A stretch of DNA of 64,000 nucleotides, from positions 256,453 to 320,452 of the forward strand of contig JXTB01000163.1 of NCBI GenBank assembly GCA_002914805.1, given 5' to 3'. The notes under the pieces are model-generated. The model was not told the origin of the DNA. It searched no databases and saw only the letters and a program-made list of their open reading frames with translations. The position numbers and the translations under genes are program-made. Shown piece by piece: positions 1 through 12,890 of the stretch (within the stretch, counting starts at the first letter, position 1; every line of letters starts with the position of its first letter). This DNA is from Parasponia andersonii. Taxonomy: Eukaryota > Streptophyta > Magnoliopsida > Rosales > Cannabaceae.

Positions 1-139
1 TTATATTAAGCTAATCTTAGATCATTCATTATATATTATTCTCTAATCTCCCATGCCAAAATTGTATTTATTACTTTTGAGATAAGAGTTTATGAGTGTA
101 TTCATTTTTCTATTGAAAAACTATTTGAGTGTGAGGTAT

Positions 140-600
140 AGTTGGCACCAGAGTCATAAACAATCGTGTATAGGTAAGGTTGCTACTAGAGTCAAAACAA
201 TCTGATCTAGGTGAGGTTGCCAGCGGAGTCTAAACAACCTGAGTGTAGGTGAGATTGTCACTATAGTCTAAATAACCCGTGAGTTAGTTAGATTGGCACC
301 ATTGTCGAAACAATCTGTATAAGTGAGGATTGGTACCGGAGTCAAAACAATTTATGGTTAGACATGATAGAACCAGATTCAAGATTATTGTAAAGGTTAG
401 GTGAGCCTGCGAAGAATTCACTCCATTGTACAAGTGTCGGTCGAGCTAACAATTTTGATCCGAATAGTGGAAGCTCAAAGCAAGTTGCCGAGGGCTAAGG
501 ATGTAGGTAAACCGTCATGTTTGTCGAACCTCGTAAAAACTGAGTTTACACTTTCTCTACCCTTATAATCTTCACTTTATTGCAAGCTATTTAATTGAGT
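140..600 (-). mobile_element. LTR-like repeat fragment, family A, copy 1
   Basis: The stretch around 460-550 is the reverse complement of 3405-3510, and 360-380 matches 3585-3606 in reverse, so the two are inverted copies of one family. Bases about 143-360 hold six degenerate tandem units of about 38 bp, each built around GGCACCRGAGTC followed by AAACAATCTG and TAGGTGAGGTT. Copy 2 has only about two of these units. The layout resembles LTR leader sequence of plant retroelements, but no coding part is present, so the family is unassigned. It is an old fragment. Confidence 0.5.
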
Positions 601-612
601 ATTTGGTATTTA

Positions 613-2249
613 TGTTGGAATAGTGTCCTATAAAGTAGTTTATTATTTAGACATTATAAACAATATTTATTGGATTATTTAGTATCTATTTGTTATTAAT
701 AAATTCCATGTTATGAATTTCTATTTCATTTATGTCCCATTAATATACATGTGATGTATATGTTTATCTTATGCAAACATCTAAAAGATTCCAATACATA
801 AAATGAGTAATAAAGAATTATTCGTATGATGAGTTCATATGTGGAAGACATTATATTCTTTATTTCATTATGTCTAAATTAAATTATTCATATTCTGCAT
901 ATTAAAGATAGAATACTTTACTATGCCATATAATATAATGTTATCTATTTAATTAATGAAGTCTCTAATTATCGAAGTGGGTCTTTAGATAGAAACACTA
1001 TTGTGTTATAAGAAAGTTATAACAGCATCGAATAGTTATTAGTGAATTAAAATTTGAGGTTAAGTGTCGTAACTCAAATTTCTAATTTAACTAATCTAGC
1101 ATTATTATAGAAAACCTTAATCCTAGTGATTAACGAACTTACTTTCATGTGTTTTGTCTTTTTGAGTTACTAAAGGACTAGTTCCGATTTATAGTTCGAA
1201 CTCCGGTATCTTGGAAGATAAAGTATATGAAATGTGTAGAACGTTTTTCATGATAGACACCATGCATATGATGTCACTTTGAGTTTTTTCAAGTACTTGA
1301 ATAATATAAACCAAGGCTTCGGTATTCACTATGTGAATTTAACTGTGTTGGTATAAATAGATACAAACACCATAGTCATCTATTATCTATTAGATGAAAA
1401 ATGACAATTCAAAGATAAATATGTACTAGAGGGATAATACAATAATTTTTCCCTACTAGTACGGTACTGCATTGGGGGTATGTCTACGGGTATAGTATAT
1501 GCTAAATGGATCAAGCTAATTAATTGTTAATAAGCTTCACAGAAAATAAATGACATTTAGTCCAAGAGTTCAATATTTAGCCCATTGTGGTGTGCCCCAA
1601 TATTAATGGACAAGGCCCAATCATAATTAAGAGTTAATTATGTAGTGGGTATATGGTCTATTGGAGCTTGGGCGTTATGGATTTATCTGGTCTTCTGTCT
1701 AGCTCAAATTTAAAGCCCAATAGTTATTTAATGATCAGTTGAGCCTAATAAGTTTATTAGGGTTTACTAATCTCTTTATAGTTAAGAGAAAATTTCTCTA
1801 GCAACTAGACATAAGTATTACATGTGAAACACCCCATTGAGAAGAGAGTGTTACACGAAAAATAGAGAGAGAGAGGGCAGAGAAAATCGACCACTACTAG
1901 GAATTCACTGTCCTTGGTGTTTCGGTCATCCCGGAGAAATCGATTCGAGGAGATTGTCTTCTTGTTTATTTGCGGATCTCTTTGTTGAGAATTAAGAAGG
2001 TGACCACCCACCGGATTAATCAAACGACTTTCAAGAATAGACGGGAAGACGAGAAGGTTGTAGAGCGAATCCGAGTATTGTTCTTGTCTAGGTCAAGAGT
2101 TAATTTATGTTAGATCATGATCCGAAATATTTTGTAAAAGAAAAAATTTTAAACAACTAATTCCGTTGTGTTTCTTGATTTTACAATACTTTGGTATTCT
2201 TAAAAATGATTTTATGAAAATATTTTCCAAAAATTTATTCCAATAAACA
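613..2249 (+). mobile_element. Probable solo LTR of a Copia-type retrotransposon (fossil)
   Basis: The block opens with TGTTGGAATAG and closes near ATTCCAATAAACA, the near-inverted ends typical of many plant Copia LTRs. Its last 450 bp (GA-rich leader, repeated TCGATTC and TTGTTCTTG stretches, then ATGTTAGATCATGATCCG) look like the R-U5 end of such an LTR. No gag or pol remains next to it. A target-site duplication is not clear, so both limits are approximate. It lies just inside family A copy 1, which suggests nested insertion. Old and broken. Confidence 0.5.
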
Positions 2250-3214
2250 CCGGAAATTTAGTGTGCTTAATATACTTGCTATTATTGCTATATATTTGGT
2301 ATAATTGTTGTTTTAGCTTAAAAATTTCAAAGTAATCGTTTATGATTTTAAATAGTTGAAAACTTTCTTAAAACATTTTAAATCATCTCCCTTTCTTGGG
2401 TTTTCAATTTTGGACTAATAAATAGCTAACATAAGTTAGTAAATAGAGTAAATGAGAACTCTAAAGAGAGAAAATGAGTCTCAAATGAAGAAAATTTTTG
2501 GAGAGATTAAATTAGGAGAGAGAAAGAAAGAGGTAGAATTTGGACCTCAAGCTTCAACATGCCCTCAACATGCCTTAAATGGGTAATTCAATGCATTTTG
2601 AACTGTTGAATTATCTCGGGGATAAGGAAAACTCTCATGACCCTTGATCTTGGTAGAATAGAATGCATTTAATACAAATAGATATTAGGCACTATAGTAG
2701 TACGACTACAAGCATATGAGGCGGTGGTAGCACACCTAATCTCAATGATTAGACACAGTTATCTGATGACTGATATAATTACACTCTGTAATTCGAGTGA
2801 TTTTGCCAACCTTAGGCTCTGACCTCATAAAAGGGGAGATTTATCTTTAGATTGGGCTTTTACCCTGGTATTTCATGGTTGCCCAATGTGAGACTAATTT
2901 CTCCTCCAAAAATTGAGAGGTCATATCAGGGTCGTCTGGTCTTCGAGGTCGGAGGTTTCCTTTATGTTACGAGTCCCTAGGGGAAACTGGTTTTTCTTAG
3001 TAGTGAAACTCCTCCTTAGGTTCATCCTACGGATTCCCTTCGGGTGGTTTTGAATGCGGATGTCCTTGAGGCTCGAGCTTGGAGTGTTCCTCGATAGGCT
3101 TAAGGTTGTTGTCTGCCTTAAGCTTCTCTCCATATAAAAGTAAGCATTGCATCCCGTCCTCTAGTTTCTACCCTTGAGTTCAACACTTGGGTAGGTTTAA
3201 AAACTCCCCCAGTA
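2250..3214. other. Non-coding interval, no gene seen
   Basis: No open frame here resembles a protein I recognise. The sequence between 2620 and 3130 is less AT-rich than its surroundings and may be further retroelement-derived DNA, but I see no diagnostic ends or domains. Confidence 0.5.
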
Positions 3215-4610
3215 GCTTTAACTTGACTCTGTAAGTCCAAGGTTAGCTAACCTAAGAGGGGGAGTGAATTGGGTTTTAAAAATTTTTGCAAACCTTTCTT
3301 AGAAGACAAGTAGATTTAGCAAGTACAAACTACAACAAGTAAAAAATAGACAAATTTTATCCATAAACTCAAGATAACTAAATTTAAAGAGATAAAGATA
3401 AAGAAATACAAACACTATTTTTACGAGGTCCAACAAATACGATAGTTTGTCTACGTCCCCGGCTTTTGACAATCCGCTTTAAGCTATCCACTATCGGATA
3501 AAGAAAATAGGCTTGACCGTCTTTTTTACACAACAAGTTTTTTCTTCTTAGGGATACTCACACTTTTACAATAGCTTTAAATCTGATTCTATCATGTCTA
3601 ACACAGATTATTTAGATTCTAGTGCCCATCTCGCCTAAACCAGGTTGTTTATGAATCCGGTATCAACCTCACCTCACAAATACAATTTGATTTTTGTTTA
3701 TTTATATACTCAACAAGAATCTCTCATAAGAAAATAATTGATACAAGGTAAGCCTAGACAAAATAAGTAAAAATACAAAATGTGATCTAGTTTGGCTCAA
3801 TTGACTTTTGTGAAAAAGTGAATTTGGAAGTTTGATTCACAGAAGATGATTTGAACAATTTGAAAGCATGTACAAAGTAATGTAAGAATGTTCAAAGATT
3901 ATTTTAAGTTTTAGAAAAACTTCTAATTATAGACTAGAATAAAAACTAGCCATTTTAAACTGTTGGACAGACAATCTGCCATTTTTGGTAGATCGAAAGT
4001 TCACTTTTGGTAGACTAAAAATACTAGCCATTGAAAGTATGGTTCTAATGGTTGGATTTTAAAAAGTCGTTAAAAACAGAAAACAAAGGAATTGATAGAC
4101 CGATTCTCACTATCGGTCTGCCTATTCTATCCGAGAGTATATTTTTAATTTTATTTCAAGACTTTTTTAATCGTTTTCAAAAAATAACTTTATAAAATGA
4201 TCTAATATGTAATATAGAGGCTATAAAAATTCATAAATTAATTTAAAATCTAGTATAAAATAAAATTTATATTTTAATTAGAAATAAATAGATTTGACAA
4301 TTTTGTTTTGAAAATTTCCAATATTATGAAAAATTTGAGCTATTAAAGATCATATAATATGTAGATAAATATTCAAGTACAAGAACTAAATATGTAACCT
4401 TTGCTAGTCGAGGTCTTGTTATCTTGATCTTTGTCTTCAAGTTCTTTTCTATAATCCATCTTGAATGTCTTGTTATCCTTTCAATTTAACTTGCTACACA
4501 CTCAAGTAGATTATTAATTCTTAATCATATGTTTGTTAAGTTCAAAATAAGAGTGTATTATTGATGATACAAAGTATGACTTAGCAAACTCCAGTTAAAA
4601 ATATTCGACC
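3215..4610 (+). mobile_element. LTR-like repeat, family A, copy 2
   Basis: This copy begins near CCTAAGAGGGGGAGTGAATT (about 3249), a start shared by abundant unclassified LTR-like repeats of plants. Its segment 3405-3690 is the inverted match of 140-550, including a block that reads TTTTACGAGGTCC and CTACGTCCCCGG. The rest is AT-rich and non-coding. The 3' limit is set where LTR-like sequence (CTTGAATGTCTTGTTATCC and onward) fades, so it is approximate. No protein-coding part is present. Confidence 0.45.
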
Positions 4611-5796
4611 ATGTCAAAAAAGATAAAATAATAGAGGCTCGTAGACCATATTTGACTATAGTCAAAAGATCTTGATCGTCAATTGAAATTTTTCAACTGT
4701 TGTCGAGATTTTTCGATCACTAATTGAAAAATAGATAAAATAGCTGAGATTGGCAGTCAAACGAATGCATGATCAGGATCAAGATTAGAGATGGTAGCAA
4801 GGTGCTGCAGGTGGCAGTAGTTGTGATATCCTGAATTCTAAAACAACACTCAGTTCCTCACATAATTAAAGAGCCAATAATAACATGATTGCATCATATT
4901 TTTTTTAATATATATTAATGTTATTTATATATACATATCATTTTAAATACTTATTATATCTATTATTTCTATAACTATTACTCCTTTAGTAATTTTACAG
5001 TGAAATACTTTGGACATTCTCATTGGTACAAGGTTAACATGTATTAAGTCGATTATTCCAAACTTAACTACTTGATAAATTATTTGATTAAGAAAATATG
5101 TGATTATATGAGCTGTTTATAGTAATTCTATAAGAACTAGAAAATTTTTATATTTTATTAAGTATTTTGTTTTAGTCCTATTATTGATCGTGTACACTTG
5201 AGAATCCTCTGCTGCATGATTATTTTTTTTCAGTTCTATTTGTATCTTTATTTATACGTGTAGTCATTTTTTTAAATACAATTAAAAATTATAAGTAGAT
5301 ATATATACTTTTTATAAACTAAATTTGTTATGTCGGTTTAGTCCATGAATAGTATAAATTATTTACTAGATTCTATTCTTACCACCGCTAGCCTTCTTTT
5401 TTCTTCTTCTCCGTTCCTTTATGTTCTAGTTTATCATATACAATCATAAATATAACCAGACCTCTTCCAAATTATTTTCGTGCAAAAAGGCATAGTCAAA
5501 TTACGGTCTTTGGTTTCAATCATTACTAAGGTAATCTTCCTTTATTAGTATTACTTTCGAATTCATTTTTGTCTTTCATGAATTGTGTATATCCAACTCT
5601 TGGTTTCCGATTATAAGAGTATATATGTATGTACTATGATTATAAGTGTCAAGTTATATGTGTGTATGGAAACTCCATTTTGCTATTAATTATTCGAGAT
5701 GGTTTAAGCAATCTAAATTTAGTGGACTAAGCACTAGTGATTTTAGTACTGAACTCAAGTTAGTGTCATTTTTTATATGATTTGTTTTCTTTGCAA

Positions 5797-5811
5797 TACA
5801 CACACACACAC

Positions 5812-5849
<38 letters not shown>

Positions 5850-5850
5850 G
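5797..5850. repeat. (CA)n/(TA)n microsatellite
   Basis: A run of CA dinucleotides passes into a long TA dinucleotide run inside the Gypsy-type LTR. Confidence 0.85.
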
Positions 5851-6602
5851 TGTGGAGACAAAATTAAACAAATCAAATCCTTGAACTTGCGTTCATATCA
5901 TTTGCGTTGGATATTGTGAGGTATATTTAAAGAAATTATCATTCTGAAATTATATAAATACTTATTGGTGGTATTTACTTGAATTAAGTTATGTTGAACG
6001 TATACTAAGCAGAAAGAAAAATATAAGTTTTTGATTTGATCATTACTAGTTAATATTTATTTTTTACTGAATTGAAAATTTTCTACTTGGTGCTTAGCTT
6101 TAGAAGTTTGCACATAAACTTTTCGTGTCTTACATCGATGATTAATTAATGAGTTTCATTTTAAATTTAAAACTATTTCTAACTATTTTCAAGGATTCTG
6201 TTTTTGTGTATATTAATAAGTTGAGAGCAAATTACATTTTGTGTCATTAGATTATTTTAATTATATCAGTACAATGGTTGATAATTAATTGTCCTTGTCT
6301 CATCTTTCTATTTGAAGTTTTCGTAAGACTTAAAATATCTGTGTGATAATTTTTGTAAAGATACATGTATATACGTATTTAGCAAAAGTTAGAGTTGAAC
6401 CGAGAAATGAATGTCTGGGGTCTAGTATTGTAAACTGATTTCACATGACTATTTGTGGAATATTATAATCCTTAATAACTATTTGTGTAAAGCATGAAAA
6501 TCAAATTATTCTCAGTCTAAATATTTTGTTCCATATTATACTTTTTTCTCATTAACTTGTAGTTTGTATTCCCATATTTTGAAACATAATAACAATGTAA
6601 AT

Positions 6603-6633
6603 ATGGACTATATTTAGTCTAAATATAGTCCAT
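6603..6633. repeat. Perfect 15-bp inverted repeat with 1-base centre
   Basis: ATGGACTATATTTAG is followed by a single T and then its exact reverse complement. It can form a hairpin or cruciform. It lies within the Gypsy-type LTR, and a role is unknown. Confidence 0.85.
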
Positions 6634-6976
6634 GTTTATGATTTAAACTTATTTATTATTATGTACTTAGTGGTTATAGAAATTTATCTTTTAAATAATA
6701 ACAATAATAATAGGAGTACGTCAACTGTACAAAGAGCGAAGAGTATTTTACAGAAAAAGATAAAACAAAGAAGTTCAAGATCGAGATAAATAACGTCACA
6801 CCTGCAATGTAAGAAATTATCTGTTTATGTGAATTTGTGGAATCTATGAATATGTGTGTATATATATATATATTAGTCATTCTGCTTTGCATGAGACATG
6901 AACATGTGGTGTATTTATATTGCTTGATAAGTATTGGTGAATAGGGTATGGCAGGCCAGTGCCCAAATATGTGATA

Positions 6977-7056
6977 TGGTTCTTTCGGAGACATTCTGGT
7001 TCCTTCGGGAATATTCTGGTCCTTTCGGGGATACTATGGTTCATTTGGGAATACTC
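6977..7056 (+). repeat. Four 20-bp tandem repeats in the LTR
   Basis: Four consecutive 20-bp units start at 6977, 6997, 7017 and 7037, each a variant of TGGTTCCTTCGGGAATACTC. Such short arrays occur in LTR U3 regions, where they can be promoter or enhancer repeats. That role here is inference. Confidence 0.85.
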
Positions 7057-8972
7057 TGATGGCGGTATGGGTGGACCTCTGCTGTATACAGAGGGGATTT
7101 TCTAGGGCACGAGACCTCCATATAGCTCATGATATGTTATACGCTCTATGAGTGACTCAGTATGTAATTCAGGGTCTTGTCAGGCAATGCAATATATACA
7201 GGGATCCCAGTCATATAATTATCTATTATTTGTCATGTACACTCTGCATCTGCATATGTTACTTACTGAGTTTTATACTCATTAATATTCTTACATTGCA
7301 GAATGTATAGATAATATGTGAGTTAGAGAAGGAGCGCCGACTTTCCGACTGCGGCTTGTGTATATGAGCATTTTGACGCTGTGGTTTTCTGATAGACAAT
7401 TTTGTACCTATTTTGTGTGTGTACATTATGTAAATTTCATGAGAGGCCCACTTTGAGAGGGTGTATATATGTATATATTACAGTATGTATAATTATGAGT
7501 AGGGTTTTCCTTTTCTTCTAAAAAGTTTAAAAGTTTTAAATTTTCTCTTATCAGTTCTAAGTCGAGTAACGTCTCCCGATTTCACTAAATAATTATACAA
7601 ATATATTTATGCACGTGTGTTGGAACTGAGGGACATTACAATAGTAGCAAAAGCAATCTGGGATTTGATAGACAAGAATATATTTTAAAGTTTTTTTAGG
7701 AAATATCGGATATCAAAGCAATTTTAGATAAATAATATAATAATGAGGATTAATTATGCTAATATTTATGAAAGAGTCATTTATTTATTTCTTTCCATCG
7801 TGAGGGTCTTAATAGACCCCTAGGTGTAAATACTCTTTTGTTTTACAGTTTATGAGATAGTAAGATAGGATCGAAAAATAAATAAAAAATAATAGGTAAA
7901 ATACCAAAAATGTCTCATATATTTTAGCAAAATATTTATTTTCACCCTTGTGCTTTTGAAAATATAAAATGCATTCCTTGACTTTGTCACATAGGGTAAA
8001 AATTATTTCTTATGACAAATTTTCATCAAATTTCGTCAATTTTTTATTAGAAAATGACCAAAGTGCCATTAGTTGAATAATCCAATTATTCACTAAATTT
8101 ACAACCATTAAACTTAATTGTCAAAATTTTGAATTATAATAAATAAATTATATGATTTTTTTTAATAAAAAAACGCTTGGTTAAAAGATTAAGGAAGTAG
8201 TTAGGCTATTTGATTAATTTTAACTGAAGGTATTAGTGTCACTTTATAATACGAGTTTGTGAAAAACTGACAAAGCGATAAATTTGAGCCAATTTTATAA
8301 ATTAAGGGTTTTTTTTTGTTTTTTTTTTTTAACACATGGAAGGAAAACTGATATTTTGTTATAACATAGAGGAGGTTTTGGTATTTTCCTAAGAAATATA
8401 ATGCAAATATCATAATTATAATCTATTGATCTACATTTTGTCAAGTAAAGAATAAATTACGGTTTATCTCCCCACAATTTCCACGATGGCATTACTTATG
8501 TTGGTGGCAGTAGGGCCAAAGCTTAGTCCTTACGAGCTTGCTTATTCAGCCTAGATTAGTTGAACCTCTAATGATTCTAATGATTTTCAATCTCATTCTT
8601 TCTCTTGTTGTTGTTATTGCCAGTATTATCCTGGCACTGCCCACCTTGGTAATAAAATTTACTAAAAGTATTTTGTCTTCCTTGCTGAAATCTCCATTCT
8701 CTATTCCTTCTACAATGTCAGTTTCCTCTAAATTGCAATTATTCAAAATCAACATATTCTTTGATATTCTAAACAGTGATTTGTGTTCTTTTTAGGGTCT
8801 TGTCATGATTCTTGGTCTATATTAAGCCCTAATGCATCGGTGTAGGATTCCAATCCATATTTTTTCAATGGGAAACCAATGGTTTATAGTTGTCTCAAAA
8901 TTGAAACTTTTCCAAGAAAATGAAAAACAACTTGGTTCGTACATGAAATTTCAATTTTCCACGGTTACTAAG

Positions 8973-9767
8973 AGGTTGTTTGGTATTGTTTTTTTGTTTT
9001 CTGTTTTTAGAGTTGTGTTTTCAGAATTATGAACAAAAACTATTTTACAGTATTTTCAGAAAACAATAGGTGTTTGGCAAATATTTTCTAAAAATAATTT
9101 TTAGAAAAAAAAAATTATATGAATATAAAAAATTATATTTGTATTATAAAAAAAATATTAGAGAGAAAAAGTCAAGAGAGAGTGACCAGAGATAAATTCA
9201 AGTAAAAGAATAAGAAGAGAAAATGTGATAAGAATGCACGAGGATAAAAAATAAAGATAAAAAAAGTTATAAAAACAAAGTAGTAATAAAGAATGAGGAG
9301 AGATAAAGTGATTAAAAAAAATGAAGGGATAGAAAATAATGAGGGAGAAAGTGATGAAATAAAATGAGGAGAGAGAAAGTGATGAGAGAAAATGAGAAAA
9401 GAGAAAGTAATGAGAGATAATGAGGATCGAAAAAATGAAGAGAGAGAAAGTGATAAGAGAGAGTGATGAGAGAGAATGAGGAGAGAGAGAGAGTGGTTAG
9501 AGATGGTGATGAGAGAGAAAATTACAAAAAAATGTGTATATAAAAATTATATGAAAGAATTTTTATTTTTTTTCAGAAAAAGAAAAAAAATTAAGAAAAC
9601 ATGTTGAAAGCAATATTTTGTTGTTTTCTGAATATTCTGTTTTCTTTAATTCTGTTTAAAAAACTGTTATAAAAGAACAATACCAAATACTTTTACGTAT
9701 TCTCAGAAAATAATTTTTTATTTTTAAAAACGAAAAACTCTCTTTTAGTTATAATGCCAAACAACTC
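8973..9767. mobile_element. MITE-like element with terminal inverted repeats and CTAAG duplication
   Basis: The left end reads AGGTTGTTTGGTATT and the right end reads AATGCCAAACAACTC, so GTTGTTTGG is inverted at the two ends. CTAAG flanks both sides (8968-8972 and 9768-9772), a probable target-site duplication. The interior has a purine-rich centre (about 9150-9530) of repeated GAGAGAAAGTGATGAGA motifs and no transposase. At about 795 bp it fits a non-autonomous DNA transposon. The superfamily is uncertain; a hAT-like origin is possible but not shown. Confidence 0.6.
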
Positions 9768-11129
9768 CTAAGATTTCGACGGGATCTCTAGTGAGAAAAA
9801 TCAATTGTTTTTTCTTCTCATATAGTGAAAGTTCTAAATGTGTATTTTTATTTTTTGCTCTATCATTATATTATCACTTAATATTAGAGCATATAGTATT
9901 CATCAGTTGGCAATATGTTTAAAGGTTCAAAACTTTGCTTCGAAAATGAGCCGAACAATAAAGATGTTCGGTTCATTAATCCATGAAAAAAAATGGTGTT
10001 AACTTGTTAAGCACTGGTGGGGTACCTTTAGAGAGAGAGAGAGAGAGATTTGGACCTCTATAGTGGTTAACCCCTCAAATGGGGTAGGACAATTCAGTCG
10101 AACCCCTACAGTGGTTGACCCTTCAAATTGAAATAATAATTTAGTCCAAATTGTTAAAACTATTAAATTGTGAACATAATCATACTATTGTTTAAGTCAT
10201 AATCCAAAAATTCCAGAGTTTTTGGTTGAAACTTGAAAAGGAAAAAAAAGCCACAAATTTACTTTTCAAAAGCAAATTAGGGAGACAAATAAGAAAATAA
10301 AAATGATAAGATAGCTAAAAACTGAAATTTGTGTTTCTCTTTTTCAGTTATTTTTTTTGTGTGTTCTCAACTAGGTACATAACATACACATGAAAATTTT
10401 GTCTGAAATTTGATGTTATTAACAAATTGTCATTTAAAACATAAATTCATTGACTAAATGAGCTATATATTTAATTCAGAAACCAAATTATCAAATTTTG
10501 AAAAGTTCCGAAACTACTAGCGTCAATATTCCAATAAAAATATTAGTCTTCTTAGTACATGCCGACTTAAATCTTTACAATTTTATTCCGAGGCCATCAC
10601 ACAAGTCAAAATACTTGCCAGTGGTTGCTATCAATTCTTAATCCAATTAGATTTTTCATGTAATTAACAATAAAATACTATCCATATAACATTATACTGA
10701 ATTTGAAAAAAAAAAAAAAAAATTAGGGTAGTCTAATCAAGTTGAGTATTTCGCTGACAGTAATTTCTTGTGTGTTAATAGTTAATACCATTTATTTATC
10801 TCTAAGAAACTCATCAAAGCATGTATGCATCCACATCGAATGGACTATTTTGCAAAAACCGATTTGATATCGTTTTCTGTTCAATAATGTCACACTATTT
10901 GCTACCCAACTTGAAAACAAATGAGTCAGACCAAAGGGCCCTCCTCCACGTGTCCAACTGAATCATTATCCTTTCTGGCTGCCACCTTTCGTGAGTTTTT
11001 CAACTTCCCCTAAACTAAACTCTCTTCTATGCCTTTTGTCAAAATTTGAGAGCTTCACTCTTCAAATTTGACAACCTATTCATCATTCTCAAAAAAATAA
11101 AATAAAAACCTTTCTTAATTGCTCTCCTT

Positions 11130-11133
<4 letters not shown>

Positions 11134-11175
<42 letters not shown>
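11134..11175. repeat. (AG)n microsatellite
   Basis: About twenty uninterrupted AG dinucleotides. Confidence 0.9.
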
Positions 11176-11181
<6 letters not shown>

Positions 11182-12855
11182 TAAATAAATTACGCATTTT
11201 ATTATTATTTTGTTTAATTTTCTTTATTAGTTACATCATCACGGGTTCAATGTGAACTATGATATACTTTTCCTTCTATAGTTTCTTTAGGTTGGTTATC
11301 ACACAATGCATGACACTATTGAATTGACTAATCACAACTTCTGTTTTTTAACGATAAAAAGATTATACACATATGAAAGTCACATCATATAAAATCATAC
11401 TAGAATCAAGTGGTATGATTTGAAGAAAATTTGCTGATTAAAGAACATTTACTTGCAATAGTTTTTTTAATCATATTCTATTTTTTTTTTTAATTTTCTG
11501 TATATTTTATGGCAATGAGATGTTTTTTATTACAACCAAAAAAAAAAGGAAAAAAAAAAGAAAAAAATTCAAGGACCGACGCTTTGGATGAAAGCGGAAA
11601 ATGCCGGTATATGCATAGTTTGGAATTATTTTCAACTATTATTTTAACCAACTTAGGACAATATCTTCACTTTGTCACAACTAAAATTATAACATTGTCC
11701 AAATATTACTCGCCGTTTATATTTAAAACTTCATTGCCTGTTTAAGCTACTATTTCTTATTGATTCCCAAAAGAAACTTATTGGCTTTCTTTTTTTTCTT
11801 TCATTCTTTCAATTGAATTGTTTATTTAATATTATTTAAAAAAGATTGAGGACTAGTATAGTTGTTTGGATGGCCATTCTTAACATATAAGTATATACTA
11901 AAACAATGAAACTTTGTGATATGCTTTGGTGGCAAATATTGGGATTGCATCCTCCCTTGTTTGGCCCCGCTTGTTAATGTATGTTTAGGCATATCACATA
12001 TGTAGTGAACTATGCAACTTGGCATTCTCCACGTACCAAAAATGAGTGCCATATAAAGTGACCACCTTTTTAATTTTCCCCCTCGGAAAGTAAAAGAACC
12101 ACCTTTTAAGTTAACCCTTTGGTTCAACCTTTTACTAATCTAAGGATAAAAATAAAATAAAAAATTCTCATTGAAATATTTCTCTGAAAAACTGAAAATC
12201 CGGTTGTGGGAAAATACGATCTGAGCTGTCAAGCTTTACATAATGGCACTTGGAAGTTTTTCTTGGACAATATATGAGTATTACCGGTTAAAGGTGATGA
12301 AATCCACACACATGTAGCGGCACAAGCAGGATCAAATGGTTCCAAAATAACAAGTTATGTTGCGATTTCAACAAATTGTTCAAATTTCGGTCGAATTTTA
12401 GTTTTTCAATTCACGTCCGACTAATGAAAATATGTCACATCGGATTGAAAGTTTACATAAAATGTGAAAAATAATTTGATAGTTTCAAAACTGGATAGAT
12501 AATTTGAATTCTTATCACAGTAAACCCGGTATTAGTTATTCATACAGATTTTACTAAATCAACTGTCTTAGATCTGGTAACAAAGGATTGATTGGCTATA
12601 AATGATTTACTTTAAATAAAAATATTTTAAAAATAGTTGATGAGCAAATTAAAGACAAATTAAACAAAAGGTACATATAATTAAGAAGAGGCAGCCAGTA
12701 AGAGAGGGAAAAAGAAAAGAAAAGCAAAAGATATGCATATATAAAATAAATAAATAAACAAGAATAGAAATATTTGGTCTGTTGTATATAATATAGTCTA
12801 ATCTAGAAAAAAGAGGCCATAGAGCAGCAGTAGCCCATAGAAAAATTCAGAACCC

Positions 12856-12890
12856 CTCTTCTTCTTCTTCTTCTTCTTCTTCTTCTTCTT
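12856..12890 (+). repeat. (CTT)n microsatellite in the PIRL 5' leader
   Basis: About eleven CTT triplets lie 60-95 bases upstream of the PIRL start codon. CT-rich leader tracts are common in plant genes and can affect transcription. TATA-like sequences (TATATAAAAT near 12738 and TATATAATATAG near 12785) precede it, placing this repeat in the leader. Confidence 0.7.

Larger units (their letters stand above)
4822..7640 (+). mobile_element. Long Gypsy-type LTR, probable solo LTR (fossil)
   Basis: It starts with TGTGATATCC and ends in GGGACATTACA, ends common in plant Ty3/Gypsy LTRs. Flanks are GTAGT on the left and ATAGT on the right, a possible 5-bp target-site duplication with one mismatch. 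Near 7260-7330 it carries the ACTGAGTTTTATACTCATT and TTACATTGCAG stretch often found in these LTRs. The first 540 bp match 63403-64000 in the same orientation. No internal coding region or obvious primer-binding site follows, which fits a solo LTR. It is diverged from the second copy, so it is not recent. Confidence 0.6.

Noticed and set aside
6674-6994. 106-codon open frame on the minus strand
   Set aside because: It sits inside the Gypsy-type LTR and its composition is that of AT-rich repeat DNA.
11822-12127. 101-codon open frame on the minus strand
   Set aside because: No recognisable domain or splice context, and it lies in AT-rich promoter-side DNA upstream of PIRL.
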